From Brevibacterium antiquum CNRZ 918 (GTDB taxonomy: Bacteria; Actinomycetota; Actinomycetes; Actinomycetales; Brevibacteriaceae), in NCBI RefSeq assembly GCF_900169145.1, contig NZ_FXZD01000003.1, positions 62,001 to 126,000 of the forward strand: a DNA stretch of 64,000 bases. The letters are read 5' to 3'. Below are positions 1-9,094 of this stretch, piece by piece. Made by a program: the position numbers and the translations under genes. The number at the start of each line of letters is the position of its first letter. Position 1 is the stretch's first letter. The notes beneath the pieces are model-generated. The model did no database searches and was not told the origin of the DNA. It worked only from the letters and a program-made list of their open reading frames with translations.

Positions 1-592
1 GGAGCTGGTTATGTTTCCCCTGCAGCATTGAGGGAGTGCGCTCGCGCAGAGCGCGGACGACGCGATTGACAGTTCCCAAGGAAGCTCCGGAGCTCGCCGC
101 CAGAGAACGCTGGGAGGGTGTGATGCCGAAGTGCTCATTGGCAGTCAGAAGGGAGTATGTCACTGGCAGGCCCGCACGGGTAAACGGGGCTGCAGTGGCG
201 ACAGGAATGGTACCGGAACTGCGCTTGCCCGTGATCTCGATGATCAGTCCGTCTGCACGCAGTGAAGCATTTCCCGCTGCGTCCGCGTATCCGCCCCAAC
301 CGTGGTCTTTGAGTTGCAGTGCGCGAGTGGGGGCGACCTGCTCCGAGATGAGGATCGTTTTCCGGTCGTGAGGAAGCATTGCCACATCGGCCTTTGTGAC
401 AGTCGTGCTGGCCAGTGCCTGGAATTCGTGCCGCCTGCCTTCGGCACTGATCACGAGAGTGCCGGAGACGGCTCGCCCGTCCTCATCTGAGTGGCTCGTC
501 CATTCGGCGTGCGCACCGAGTTCGCCGAGGTGGCTGATTGCTCGCCCGACGAACTCTGGGGTGCGGTGATCCGAATGTTCAAGTTTTCTCAT
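1..592 (-). CDS. AbiEi-like (COG4861/AbiEi_2) winged-helix regulator, 3' end cut by window edge
   Basis: Reading the minus strand from the ATG at 590-592 gives 197 uninterrupted residues that run off the left edge. Residues about 50-125 end in DAAGNASLRADGLIIEITGK, resembling the 'DxAGNAYL...' core of COG4861 proteins. Residues about 134-184 (FTRAGLPVTYSLL, then LAASSGASLGTVNRVVRAL) look like the C-terminal winged helix of the same family. In known type IV toxin-antitoxin systems AbiEi is a DNA-binding antitoxin that represses its own operon, and its nucleotidyltransferase toxin AbiEii is encoded downstream. Here any partner would lie outside the window. No strong ribosome-binding site precedes the ATG. 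Inverted half-sites lie just upstream. The family call rests on recalled motif similarity; a stand-alone regulator is equally possible. Confidence 0.6.
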   Translation of the reverse strand, partial: MRKLEHSDHRTPEFVGRAISHLGELGAHAEWTSHSDEDGRAVSGTLVISAEGRRHEFQALASTTVTKADVAMLPHDRKTILISEQVAPTRALQLKDHGWGGYADAAGNASLRADGLIIEITGKRSSGTIPVATAAPFTRAGLPVTYSLLTANEHFGITPSQRSLAASSGASLGTVNRVVRALRERTPSMLQGKHNQL

Positions 593-593
593 A

Positions 594-612
594 TGTTCAG
601 AATAATTGAACA
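594..612. promoter_or_regulatory. Candidate autoregulatory operator: TGTTCA-N7-TGAACA
   Basis: TGTTCA at 594-599 and TGAACA at 607-612 form a perfect inverted repeat directly upstream of the AbiEi-like start. A further TGTTCA lies at 576-581 inside the start of the gene. The 10-mer ATAATTGAAC is repeated directly at 602-611 and 619-628. Multiple half-sites over the start codon are what a self-repressing antitoxin-type regulator would use. Function is inferred. Confidence 0.5.
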
Positions 613-764
613 TCGACAATAATTGAACGCCTGGCGACGCGAGAGGAGACCCCTTCGGCAACAGAACCGCGGGTCGAGGCCACCTCTGTCGACGCGGGGC
701 CGCGCATACAAAGACGGATCGGGCGATAATGAGGGACACCAGTCCACATACTCGAGGGGGAGCA

Positions 765-1325
765 ATGGGAAGAGTCACGTGGGGGTTCACAAGTTCGCTC
801 GACGGGTTCATCACCGGCCCGGATCACGATATGTCCTGGATGTCCGGCCTCGGCTCACTGGCAGACGGCACGGTCGAGAACCTCGCGTCGAGGGTCGCCG
901 TCATCATCTCCGGCCGCCGCGGCTATGACGCGGCCAAGGCCCAGGCCGACGAACGCGACGAGCTGACCTCCGAGGCCTACGGGGGAGCGTGGTCGGGCAC
1001 CGAGTTCATCCTCACCCACCGTCCCGAGGAGCTCGCCGACGATCCGAACGTCACCGCCATGAACTGCTCCATCGCCGAGGCGGTCGACCGGGCCCAGCCC
1101 ATCGCCGGTGATCGCGATATCCAGATCATCAGCGCCGACATCGCCCGGCAGGCTCTCGAAGTCGATCTCATCGACGAGATGCAGGTCTTCGTCGCCCCGG
1201 TCTTCCTCGGTGACGGCACCAGGATCTTCGATGTTCCCGGCGGCAGGCGCATCGTTTGGGAACTCGTCGAGATCGATGAGGCGAACAGGGAGGCCTTCGT
1301 GCGCACCTATCGTCCGAAGCGATAG
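765..1325 (+). CDS. Dihydrofolate reductase family protein (RibD C-terminal-like)
   Basis: A 186-residue soluble protein. The N-terminus (MGRVTWGFTSSLDGFI) is the typical first strand of RibD_C/dihydrofolate-reductase-like proteins. The DLIDEMQVFVAPVFLGDGTRIF stretch near residues 140-160 is the usual C-terminal signature. The family binds NAD(P)H and includes pyrimidine deaminase/reductases and many uncharacterised reductases, so the substrate cannot be read from sequence. The ATG at 765 follows a purine-rich GAGGGGGAGC and fits the family start better than the upstream in-frame ATG at 729. It is a single gene between an AbiEi-like gene and a convergent alarmone synthetase that ends 3 bp away. 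Confidence 0.8.
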   Translation: MGRVTWGFTSSLDGFITGPDHDMSWMSGLGSLADGTVENLASRVAVIISGRRGYDAAKAQADERDELTSEAYGGAWSGTEFILTHRPEELADDPNVTAMNCSIAEAVDRAQPIAGDRDIQIISADIARQALEVDLIDEMQVFVAPVFLGDGTRIFDVPGGRRIVWELVEIDEANREAFVRTYRPKR

Positions 1326-1328
1326 GTC

Positions 1329-2072
1329 TCATTCCTGCCGTGAGCTCAGCTCCCACAGAATGCGCAGTGCTTCCTCATCGAAATCCTCGCCGGCAGTGCT
1401 GCTGGGATCGCTGTCGTGGACCTCGGCGTGCAGCTGCTCCATCCGGCGATCGAGCTGGCTGGCCACCTCGGCGGTCTGGGTGAGCTCCTCGATGAGCCGC
1501 TCCGGAACTTCACCCGAGAATTTGTAGTGGATCTTGTGCTCGAGGCTGGCCCAGAAGTCCATGGCGATGGTGCGGATCTGGACTTCGCAGATCACCGGTG
1601 TCGGGCCCCCATTGAGGAAGACGGGCACTTCGAGGATCGCATGGAGGCTCTTGTAGCCATTGGGCTTCGGGTTGGCGATGTAGTCCTTGATCTCCACGAT
1701 CCGAACATCATTCTGCGAGGTCAGCATGTCGAGCACGTGATAGGTATCGGCGATGAAGCTGCAGGTGATGCGGATACCCGCGATGTCGGTGATCTTCGAG
1801 CGGATCGTCGCGACGTCGAGTGGAAGCTGCCGGCGATTGACCTTCTCGAGCAGGCTCTGCGGCGACTTCACCCTCGAGGTGATGTGCTCGATCGGATTGT
1901 AGCTGTGCGTGTGGAAGGACTCTTCACGCAGAATCGAGATCTTGGTCAGCAGCTCGTCGATGACGAAGCGATGCTGCATGAGCAGCAACGAGAAATCGTG
2001 CCGCAGGGATCGCACGCTCGCCACCTGATTCGGCGTCAACGCCATGTCTGGGAGCTGTTGTCGTTCGGTCAT
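1329..2072 (-). CDS. Small alarmone synthetase (GTP pyrophosphokinase family)
   Basis: 247 residues with a RelA/SpoT-type synthetase domain and no hydrolase, TGS or ACT domains. Residues about 60-185 carry the conserved blocks: DIAGIRITC, KPNGYKSLHAILEVPV and CEVQIRTIAMDFWASLEHKI (including the EVQIRT and HKI(H)YK elements). The family transfers pyrophosphate from ATP to GTP or GDP to make (p)ppGpp. Small members such as RelQ or RelP are controlled by transcription or oligomerisation rather than by ribosome sensing. The acidic C-terminal tail (about 215-247) is variable. It is divergent from the DUF2277 gene, with 85 bp between the starts, and stands alone on its strand. Confidence 0.88.
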   Translation of the reverse strand: MTERQQLPDMALTPNQVASVRSLRHDFSLLLMQHRFVIDELLTKISILREESFHTHSYNPIEHITSRVKSPQSLLEKVNRRQLPLDVATIRSKITDIAGIRITCSFIADTYHVLDMLTSQNDVRIVEIKDYIANPKPNGYKSLHAILEVPVFLNGGPTPVICEVQIRTIAMDFWASLEHKIHYKFSGEVPERLIEELTQTAEVASQLDRRMEQLHAEVHDSDPSSTAGEDFDEEALRILWELSSRQE

Positions 2073-2157
2073 GATTCTCCAGTGTCTGGGTGTCCTGTGT
2101 CAGTGTATCCGCGGCGCTTCTCTGTCCTATGTCAGCCCTGCGGCCTATTGTTGGATC

Positions 2158-2421
2158 ATGTGCAGGAACATCAGAACCCTTCATAATTTCGAACCCCACG
2201 CCACCTCGGACGAAGTGCATGCCGCGGCAGTGCAGTACGTGGCCAAGATCGCGGGCACGACGAAGCCGTCCCACGCCAACGCCGAGGCCTTCGAAGCGGC
2301 CGTCGAAGAGGTCGCTCACACGACTCAGCATCTTCTCAACGCGTTGGTGACCACTGCACCGGCGAAGAATCGTGAGGTCGAGGCCGAGAAGCGACGAGCC
2401 AGATACGCGGCACGAGCCTGA
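2158..2421 (+). CDS. DUF2277 family protein
   Basis: An 87-residue protein starting MCRNIRTLHNFEP, the invariant opening of DUF2277. It also contains the family's AxFEAAVEEV and a basic C-terminus rich in R and A. No function is established for the family. The start at 2158 is chosen because the MCRNIR motif begins there; the longer open frame upstream reads through the promoter of the divergent alarmone synthetase gene. Its stop is 5 bp from the convergent IclR gene, and no hairpin is visible in that gap. Confidence 0.8.
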   Translation: MCRNIRTLHNFEPHATSDEVHAAAVQYVAKIAGTTKPSHANAEAFEAAVEEVAHTTQHLLNALVTTAPAKNREVEAEKRRARYAARA

Positions 2422-2426
2422 CTCAA

Positions 2427-3218
2427 TCAGTCCACCACGGTCGTCCCCCGAGCCTCGAGATCCTTCGTGATCCCCGCCGAGGCGGTGCGCAGGGCCTGCA
2501 TGATCGCCGGCACTCCGATGTGGTGCTCGGAGTCGACGACGACGCCGAGGCTGGCGATCGTCAGCCCGTTGCCGTCGAAGACGGGCACCGCGATTCCGGT
2601 GGTGCCGTCATCGATATGACCGGCAAGCTCTGCGAAGCGATAGGTCCGGATCGTCGTCAGCATCGTCCGCAGCACAGCCGGATCGGTCGTCGTCTTCTCG
2701 GTGATCGCGGCGAGCGGTCCGCGCAGGTAGGCCTCTCGCACGTGCTTCGGAGCGTGCGCGAGCAGCACCAATCCGCACGATGAGGCATGGGCAGGAAGTC
2801 TCCCGGCTGTCTTCGAGCGGTGGATGACCGCTGCCGGCTTCGACATCCTCTCGATGATGAGGACCTCGCGTTCGCGCAGGATGCCCAGCTGGGTGTTCTC
2901 GCCGACGAAGTCATGAACCGCGCTCATATGGGGTCTGGCCACGGTCGCGAGATCGACGGCGTCGGAGGCCCGATTCGACAGCTCCCACATTCCCACGCCG
3001 ATCCTGATTCGACCGTTGGGGTCGCGCTGGAGCAGATTATGCCGCATCATATCGTTGATCAGTCGGTATGCCGTGGACTTCGGCAATCCCGCTCGCTCGG
3101 ACAGCTCGTCGGTGCTTAAGCTCGGATGATCGGGCTCGAACGAGCCGAGGACCCGGACCAGCCGATCGATCATGGAATCGCCCGATAGAGAGTTCGCCAT
3201 GACCGCAATCGTAGCCAT
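2427..3218 (-). CDS. IclR family transcriptional regulator
   Basis: Up to 263 residues. An N-terminal winged helix (SLSTDELSERAGLPKSTAYRLI, about residues 32-55) is followed by an IclR effector-binding domain (about 85-255), including ERMSKPAAVIHRSKTAGRLP and SSCGLVLLAHAP. IclR proteins bind short palindromes and often respond to aromatic acids. The gene is divergent from the aldehyde dehydrogenase and AAHS transporter genes, which are its likely targets. The ATG at 3218 gives the longest reading; an internal ATG at 3200 (MANSLSGDSM) is equally plausible, because neither has a clear ribosome-binding site. Confidence 0.88.
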   Translation of the reverse strand: MATIAVMANSLSGDSMIDRLVRVLGSFEPDHPSLSTDELSERAGLPKSTAYRLINDMMRHNLLQRDPNGRIRIGVGMWELSNRASDAVDLATVARPHMSAVHDFVGENTQLGILREREVLIIERMSKPAAVIHRSKTAGRLPAHASSCGLVLLAHAPKHVREAYLRGPLAAITEKTTTDPAVLRTMLTTIRTYRFAELAGHIDDGTTGIAVPVFDGNGLTIASLGVVVDSEHHIGVPAIMQALRTASAGITKDLEARGTTVVD

Positions 3219-3422
3219 AGAGTGCTCGTATTCTCAATCAATGGATCACCGATGGCTCCCCGTGGTCTGCATCACTATTGTGGCCGATTAGGGTGGCAGT
3301 CGCGTGCATCACCCGCGCCTGAAAAGGCCGACCTCGAAGGAGCGGCAGCCAAGCACCTGATCGCCCCTCATCGAAGTCAACACAGTCAAGACCCGACCAG
3401 AGCAGGAATAGGGGAGAACGAC

Positions 3423-4886
3423 ATGAGCGAGAACAGTTTCCTAGGCACCCAGTGGCACGGCAAGATCTTCACGGGGGCATGGACGAACGGTGCAGACGAG
3501 CCCTATGACGTCATCGAACCCGCAACAGGTCAGTCGCTGGGACGCTTGGGCGCTGCGAACGCCGATGACGTGAACGCCGCCGCCACCCGTGCCGCGGCCG
3601 CCCAGAAGGAATGGGCGAAGACGCCGCCTGCCGAGCGCGCAGCCGTCCTCCGCCGGGCCGGCGCACTGTGGGCCGAGCACGCCGAGGAGATCTCGGACTG
3701 GATCATCCGTGAATCGGGCGGGATTTCTGCCAAGGCAGGTCTCGAAGTCAGCTCTGCTGAGCAGATCTGCTACGAATCCTCCGGCCTGCCCAGCCACCCC
3801 AAGGGCCAGGTCCTGACCTCGAACGAACCCCGCTGGTCATTCTCTCGCCGGGTGCCCGCCGGAGTCGTCTCCGTCATCGCACCCTTCAACTTCCCACTCA
3901 TCCTCTCGATCCGCTCGGTCGCCCCGGCACTCGCGCTGGGCAATGCGGTCCTGCTCAAGCCGGACCCGCGCACCGCGGTCTGCGGTGGGGTGAGCCTGGC
4001 CCGGATCTTCGCCGAGGCGGGTCTTCCCGAGGGACTCCTGCAGGTGCTGCCCGGAGGTCGGGAAGCCGGCGAAGCCGTGGTCTCTGCTCCTGAGGTCTCG
4101 GTCATCTCCTTCACCGGGTCGACCGCAGCCGGACGCAAGGTCGGCGAAACTGCCGGGCGCCTCCTCAAACGCTGCCACCTGGAACTCGGTGGAAACAACG
4201 CACTCGTCGTCCTCCCCGGAGCAGAGGTCGGTCCGGCCACCTCGGCGGGAGCCTTCGGTTCCTGGATGCACCAGGGCCAGATCTGCATGACCACGGGTCG
4301 CCACCTCGTCCACGAGTCCATCTACGACGAATACGTCGAACAGCTGGCCGAGCGTGCCAGGAACCTGCCCGTAGGCAACCCCGCCACCGAGGAGGTCGCG
4401 CTGGGTCCAATCATCGACGACAACCAGCGGACCCGGATCCGCGACATCATCGACAAGGCGCAGGCCGACGGTGCACGACTCGTCGCCGGAGGAACCGGTG
4501 AAGGAGCATTCGTGCCACCGACGGTGTTGGCGGACCTGAGCCCCTCGAACCCGGCCTGGACGCAGGAGATCTTCGGACCTGTAGCGCCTGTGAGCCGCTT
4601 CTCGACTCTCGAAGAAGCCGCGGAGCTCGTCAACTCAAGCGTTTACGGGCTGTCCGTGGGCATCCTCGGCGATGTGGGCACGGCCATCGAGCTGGCCGAC
4701 TTCGTCGACACCGGCAAGATCCACATCAATGAGCAGACCGTCTCCGATGAGGCGAACGTGCCCTTCGGCGGCACGAAGGACTCCGGGAACGGGTCCCGCT
4801 TCGGTGGAGCGGAGGCCAACATCGAAGCCTTCACCGAAACCCAGTGGGTGACGATGCGCTCCCAGCTTGCCCCATACCCATTCTGA
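3423..4886 (+). CDS. Aldehyde dehydrogenase, benzaldehyde/aryl-aldehyde type
   Basis: A 487-residue NAD(P)-dependent aldehyde dehydrogenase. Visible catalytic elements are Asn156 (APFNFPL), Lys179 (LLKPDP), the general base Glu254 (LELGGNN) and the nucleophile Cys288 (QGQICMTTGRH), plus EIFGPVAPV near the C-terminus. The GQICMTTGRH context and overall length resemble XylC-type benzaldehyde and vanillin dehydrogenases. The ATG at 3423 lies after GGGGAGAACGAC and gives a family-like N-terminus; the open frame extends upstream to 3222, overlapping the IclR promoter region. It is followed 59 bp later by an aromatic-acid transporter, so it probably oxidises an aromatic aldehyde to the acid. The exact substrate is inferred. 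Confidence 0.82.
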   Translation: MSENSFLGTQWHGKIFTGAWTNGADEPYDVIEPATGQSLGRLGAANADDVNAAATRAAAAQKEWAKTPPAERAAVLRRAGALWAEHAEEISDWIIRESGGISAKAGLEVSSAEQICYESSGLPSHPKGQVLTSNEPRWSFSRRVPAGVVSVIAPFNFPLILSIRSVAPALALGNAVLLKPDPRTAVCGGVSLARIFAEAGLPEGLLQVLPGGREAGEAVVSAPEVSVISFTGSTAAGRKVGETAGRLLKRCHLELGGNNALVVLPGAEVGPATSAGAFGSWMHQGQICMTTGRHLVHESIYDEYVEQLAERARNLPVGNPATEEVALGPIIDDNQRTRIRDIIDKAQADGARLVAGGTGEGAFVPPTVLADLSPSNPAWTQEIFGPVAPVSRFSTLEEAAELVNSSVYGLSVGILGDVGTAIELADFVDTGKIHINEQTVSDEANVPFGGTKDSGNGSRFGGAEANIEAFTETQWVTMRSQLAPYPF

Positions 4887-4945
4887 TCCGCTGATTCTGC
4901 ACCGCCCCGAATTCTGACCGAGCGAACGACCGACCGGAGACACCG

Positions 4946-6205
4946 ATGTCCACACCTGCCGTAGCCCCTGTCACCACCTCTGCCCGAACGGCGGCCACTA
5001 CCCGCTGGCCGGCGATCCTGTGCTGGCTGGCCGTCGCCCTCGAGGGCTTCGACCTCGTCGTGCTCGGGGCCGTGATCCCCGAGCTTCTGGCGACGAACGC
5101 CATCGGCTTCACCACCGAGGCCGCGACGCTCGTGGCGACTCTGAGCCTGGTAGGTGTGGGCCTCGGGGCTGCGGCGGTGGGGCCGATCTCCGACCGCTTC
5201 GGGCGTCGCTACACGATCATCGTCTGTGTGCTGATCTTCAGCATCTTCACCCTGCTTGTCGCATTCTCCCCGAACGTCGCACTGTTCACGACCTTCCGGT
5301 TCATCGCCGGGCTGGCCTTGGGCGCGGTGATGCCGGGTTGCCTCGCCTACATCAGCGAGCACAACAAGTCGGGTAAGACCGGCAAGGCGACGACGCTGAC
5401 GATGACCGGCTACCACGCCGGCGCCGTGGCGATCTCTCTGCTCGCCGTCTTCTACTCCCATAACTGGCACCTGCTCTTCATCGCCGGGGGTGTGGCAGGA
5501 CTCGTCCTCGTCCCGCTGCTGTGGTGGAAGCTGCCCGAATCTCAGGCCTTCGTCGATGCCCGGGCCGCGAAGGACCGTCCCGCCCAAACTGCTGCCGTGG
5601 CCCCGAAGACCGGGGTGGCAGGACTGTTCGTGGGCCGGTTCAAACTGGTCACGATCGGCGTCTGGGCAGCAAGCTTCATGGGCCTGCTGCTCGTCTATGG
5701 CCTCAACACGTGGCTGCCGAAGATCATGGCCGATGCCGGGTACGAGGTCTCGGATTCCCTCGTCATGCTGTTCGTCATGAATGTCGGTGCCGTCGTCGGC
5801 CTCGTCATCGCCGGCTGGCTCGCGGACACGCACGGGACGAAACCGATCGTGCTGCTGTGGTTCATCCTCGCCGCCGTGTTCCTCGCGGCATTGAGCATCC
5901 CGATGGCGAGCCAGATCCTGCTCAACATCGCAGTATTCATCACCGGTGTGTTCGTGTTCTCCGCCCAGGTCCTCGTCTACGCCTTCGTATCCGCGATCTA
6001 CCCGCCCACTGCCCGCGGTACCGCGATCGGCATGGCCTCGGCAGTGGGACGCATCGGTGCCATCGTCGGCCCGTTCATCACCGGCACCCTCGTCACGGCA
6101 GGCATCGCCTACCCGTGGGGCTTCTATCTCTTCGCGGTTGTCGCCGTCTTCGGCTTCGCAGCGATGGCGATCGTTCCGAAGGCAGTGGACGCCGCCGGAC
6201 GATGA
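4946..6205 (+). CDS. MFS transporter, aromatic acid:H+ symporter (AAHS) family
   Basis: 419 residues with about 12 predicted membrane segments. The first helix carries LEGFDLVVLGAVIPELL, matching the D-G-F-D signature of the AAHS family (PcaK, BenK), here with Glu in place of the first Asp. The loop 2-3 motif GPISDRFGRRYTI is typical of the major facilitator superfamily. AAHS proteins import benzoate, 4-hydroxybenzoate or related acids with protons. The gene follows the aryl-aldehyde dehydrogenase in the same direction and probably shares its transcript and IclR control. A strong hairpin follows its stop. Confidence 0.85.
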   Translation: MSTPAVAPVTTSARTAATTRWPAILCWLAVALEGFDLVVLGAVIPELLATNAIGFTTEAATLVATLSLVGVGLGAAAVGPISDRFGRRYTIIVCVLIFSIFTLLVAFSPNVALFTTFRFIAGLALGAVMPGCLAYISEHNKSGKTGKATTLTMTGYHAGAVAISLLAVFYSHNWHLLFIAGGVAGLVLVPLLWWKLPESQAFVDARAAKDRPAQTAAVAPKTGVAGLFVGRFKLVTIGVWAASFMGLLLVYGLNTWLPKIMADAGYEVSDSLVMLFVMNVGAVVGLVIAGWLADTHGTKPIVLLWFILAAVFLAALSIPMASQILLNIAVFITGVFVFSAQVLVYAFVSAIYPPTARGTAIGMASAVGRIGAIVGPFITGTLVTAGIAYPWGFYLFAVVAVFGFAAMAIVPKAVDAAGR

Positions 6206-6234
6206 TTGTCAGGGCTGAGGCCCAGACGAAAGCG

Positions 6235-6283
6235 AGGGAAGAGAAAGTTGATCTCAAGTTCAGAAATCAACCTTCTCTTCCCT
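6235..6283. terminator. Bidirectional hairpin terminator
   Basis: An 18-bp stem with one mismatch (6235-6252 against 6266-6283) and a 13-nt loop lies between the convergent MFS transporter and LPXTG nuclease genes. It carries AGGGAAGAGAA on one arm and TTCTCTTCCCT on the other. It can serve both strands; no long U-tract is seen. Confidence 0.75.
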
Positions 6284-6301
6284 CACAGTCTCAGTCGTCG
6301 G

Positions 6302-9094
6302 CTAGAGTCGCCCTCCCACGCGGCGTCGACGGACGATGAGCATGATGCTCGCACCGACGACGAGCAGCCCGGCCGCAACCGCCATCATCAGCGTCGGATC
6401 GACGCCGGTGCGAGGCAGGTCGTCGCCGGCACCGGCATCGCTGTCGTCGCCGGCATCGCTGTCGGCACCGGAGCTGCTGTCGGAAGCGCCGTCGTCGGCC
6501 GCTTCTGCATCGTCGCCGTCTGCGCCAGCCGAGGCGCCTTCGCCGCCGTCTGCCCCGCCGTCTGCCCCAGCATTGTCCTCGTCCGAAGCGCCGTCGTCGC
6601 TTCCGCCATCATCTGCAGGCTCGAAGAGTCCGACGACGACCGGGTCGTGGTCCGAAGCGCGGAACTGATCCGGAGCGTAGAAGTCGCCTGCGTTGTAGTT
6701 GAAGCGACTGTATTCGAGTGCCAGTGCTTCGACCGAGTTGATGTTCCAGACATCGGCGCCGATGATCGCATCGAAGGCACTTGACGGCAGGGCAGCCTGA
6801 GCGTCCGAACCGTCCGAACCCGAAACATCCAACGCCAGCACGTGATCGAGACTGCCCGTCCGGGACTGGTAGACATACGTCGACTTGTCCGTCTTCTCGG
6901 CTCCGACGTCCTTGAACCCGGCCTCATAGAAGACCTGCATCGGGTCCTCCTGCGTATAGGAGTTGAAGTCGCCGAGCAGGTAGACGAAGTCACTGTCTGC
7001 GGCCTTCTGCTGCTCGCTTGCGAACTCGACGAGGGACTTCGCCTGCTTCACGCGATCCGCGTTCGAATTGCCCTGCCCGTCACCACTGTCCTCATTGCCG
7101 GGGCCTTCGCCTGAACCCTTGGACTTGAAGTGGTTTGAGATCGTGAGGAAGGTCTTGGCGGCTTCGAGCTCACCGGACTCGTCCCTCGGTGCGAAGGCCT
7201 GCGACAGGGGTTCGCGGGCGTTGGAGAACGCAGCCTGATCGTCAAGGATCGTGGAATCGTTCTGCGGAGCCACCTCGGCGGGCTGATAGATCAAGGCCGT
7301 GCGGATGACATCTTCATCTGCCGGCACATCTTCGGGGGAAGGGACGAAGTCCCACCTCGTGGTTCCGGCAGCCTCGTTGAGGCGTGAGACCAGAGTTCCC
7401 AGCGCAGCATCGCGATCCTCGCCGAAGACCGACGAGTTCTCGATCTCCATGAGAGAGACGACCGAGGCATCGAGCTTGTTGATCGCTGTGACGATCTTGG
7501 TCTCCTGCCGCTTGAGGCTCTTGGCATTGGCCGCGCCGCGAGCCTCGCAGCCGCTGCGGACGGTGATGTGGTTGCCCTGGCGGTCATCGTAGTAGCTGCA
7601 TCCGGAGAGCTGATCGCCGGTGGTGGTGAAGTAGTTGAGGACGTTGAAGCTGGCCAGGCTGACCTGGCCGCCGATGTCCTCGGGGGCCTCGGTGCGGGTG
7701 TCGGCGAAGCTGGCAGGCTGGATCGCTTCGGCGTTGTCCCCGGTCAGGCGGGTGGTGGGTTGGAAGCGCCACTTCTCGTGATCGAAGCCGAGCACCACCG
7801 GCGAGGTGATTGTGGCCTGAGCGCCGACCCGGACGGGGGCGTCGTTCGAGACGTAGGGCAGGACAGTGTCCTTGTCGTTCTCCAGATAGTTCACGGTGGC
7901 ACCGTCGTCGAGGACGACCTCTCGACTGAGGTTCTCGGCCTCGATGGCCTTGGCTTCGGCACTTCCCGGTCGGGCCACATCGGTGGGCTGCGGAAGGGTT
8001 TTGTCGCCGGTGGCCAGAACCACTTCGCCGTAGGAATTCGTGTTGTAGTTATCGGCCACGGTCAGCTCCCCGCTGGGCTGCAGCAGCATGCCTTCGAGGG
8101 CTTCACGTGCGGCAGCCTCGTCGGGGAAGACGTCCTCGACCGGCTTGACCGCCTCGGCGGGCTCATCCACGGCCGTCTTCCCTGTGCCGCTGACTGAGAT
8201 CTGAGTCTGCCCATAGCGCTCTGACACCTTGCCGGTCAGTTCGAGATGGTCGCCGATGCCGATGTCGGAGACCGTGTCGGGAGAGTAGACGAAGATGCCG
8301 TCCGAGGCGCCTGGTGTCTCATCCTCGGCACTGCCTGTGCCCGGTGTCTGCACGTAGTATCCGTTCAGGCCGCCGCTCGGGTAGGCAGCTGTGACGACGC
8401 CTTGGGTCTTGACGGTCTCGCCCTGCAGTGGGCTTTCGTCCCCGGTGCCCTGGATCTCGGCGATCGGGGTGACATCCTCGGGGACTGGGGTATCCGGGCC
8501 GTCGTCTCCGCTGTCACCGGGCAGCGCATCCGGGGTGGGGGCTGCGGATGTCCAGGTGCCGTCGATGAGTTGGATGGACGCTCCGCCTGAAGCGGTGGCA
8601 CCGGTGGGTGCGGCCTCTTCGCCGACGACGGCGTCCGGGGTGTGCTTGTTCGACTTGCCCGTCACGCCCATGCCATCGGTGACTCCGCCGATCTGCTCGA
8701 AACCGATGAGCACACCGTCATCGTCGATGGCGAAAGCAGACGATCCGTAGCTGCCATCGGCGGCGCTGCCGGACTTCACGGAGTTCGTGATCGCCACATC
8801 GACTGCCACAGCACCCGACTCACCGACGGTGGTGCCCTCGGGAACGGTGGTGGTGTTCTCCGCCGCCTGGACACTGCCTCCGCGAGTGACGGACCCGATG
8901 GTCCATCCCGAGACGTCAGTGCCGGGATCGGCCGCGATCTCGATGAAGTCGGTCTCGAGCGTATAGCCGATCTCGCTGATGTGCGGATCTTCGGCCGCGA
9001 GTGCCGCGGTCGCCGGAGCGACAGGAAGCGTGAGGCCCATCGCCGCGACGAGGCTGAGCGCCGCGCACGATGAGGCCGTCTTGGAGACTGTCAT
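6302..9094 (-). CDS. LPXTG-anchored extracellular endonuclease, ExeM/NucH family
   Basis: 930 residues from the ATG at 9094, which has AAAGG 5 nt upstream. Order of parts: a signal peptide (about 1-34), a lamin-tail-like domain (HISEIGYTLETDFIEIA, about 38-170), an OB-like region typical of NucH proteins (about 200-320), an endonuclease/exonuclease/phosphatase domain (about 470-830, with SLMEIENS, LLGDFNSY and SDHDPVVVGLF), a long Asp/Ser/Gly/Ala linker, and a sorting signal LPRTG followed by a hydrophobic helix and RRRR. It should be attached to the wall by sortase and degrade extracellular nucleic acid for phosphate or nucleosides. Its neighbours upstream form a phosphodiester-type uptake operon. 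Confidence 0.87.
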   Translation of the reverse strand: MTVSKTASSCAALSLVAAMGLTLPVAPATAALAAEDPHISEIGYTLETDFIEIAADPGTDVSGWTIGSVTRGGSVQAAENTTTVPEGTTVGESGAVAVDVAITNSVKSGSAADGSYGSSAFAIDDDGVLIGFEQIGGVTDGMGVTGKSNKHTPDAVVGEEAAPTGATASGGASIQLIDGTWTSAAPTPDALPGDSGDDGPDTPVPEDVTPIAEIQGTGDESPLQGETVKTQGVVTAAYPSGGLNGYYVQTPGTGSAEDETPGASDGIFVYSPDTVSDIGIGDHLELTGKVSERYGQTQISVSGTGKTAVDEPAEAVKPVEDVFPDEAAAREALEGMLLQPSGELTVADNYNTNSYGEVVLATGDKTLPQPTDVARPGSAEAKAIEAENLSREVVLDDGATVNYLENDKDTVLPYVSNDAPVRVGAQATITSPVVLGFDHEKWRFQPTTRLTGDNAEAIQPASFADTRTEAPEDIGGQVSLASFNVLNYFTTTGDQLSGCSYYDDRQGNHITVRSGCEARGAANAKSLKRQETKIVTAINKLDASVVSLMEIENSSVFGEDRDAALGTLVSRLNEAAGTTRWDFVPSPEDVPADEDVIRTALIYQPAEVAPQNDSTILDDQAAFSNAREPLSQAFAPRDESGELEAAKTFLTISNHFKSKGSGEGPGNEDSGDGQGNSNADRVKQAKSLVEFASEQQKAADSDFVYLLGDFNSYTQEDPMQVFYEAGFKDVGAEKTDKSTYVYQSRTGSLDHVLALDVSGSDGSDAQAALPSSAFDAIIGADVWNINSVEALALEYSRFNYNAGDFYAPDQFRASDHDPVVVGLFEPADDGGSDDGASDEDNAGADGGADGGEGASAGADGDDAEAADDGASDSSSGADSDAGDDSDAGAGDDLPRTGVDPTLMMAVAAGLLVVGASIMLIVRRRRVGGRL

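Noticed and set aside
4643..5833. 396-codon minus-strand open frame opposite the aldehyde dehydrogenase and MFS genes
   Set aside because: Spans two genes and their gap, is charged low complexity and matches no family.
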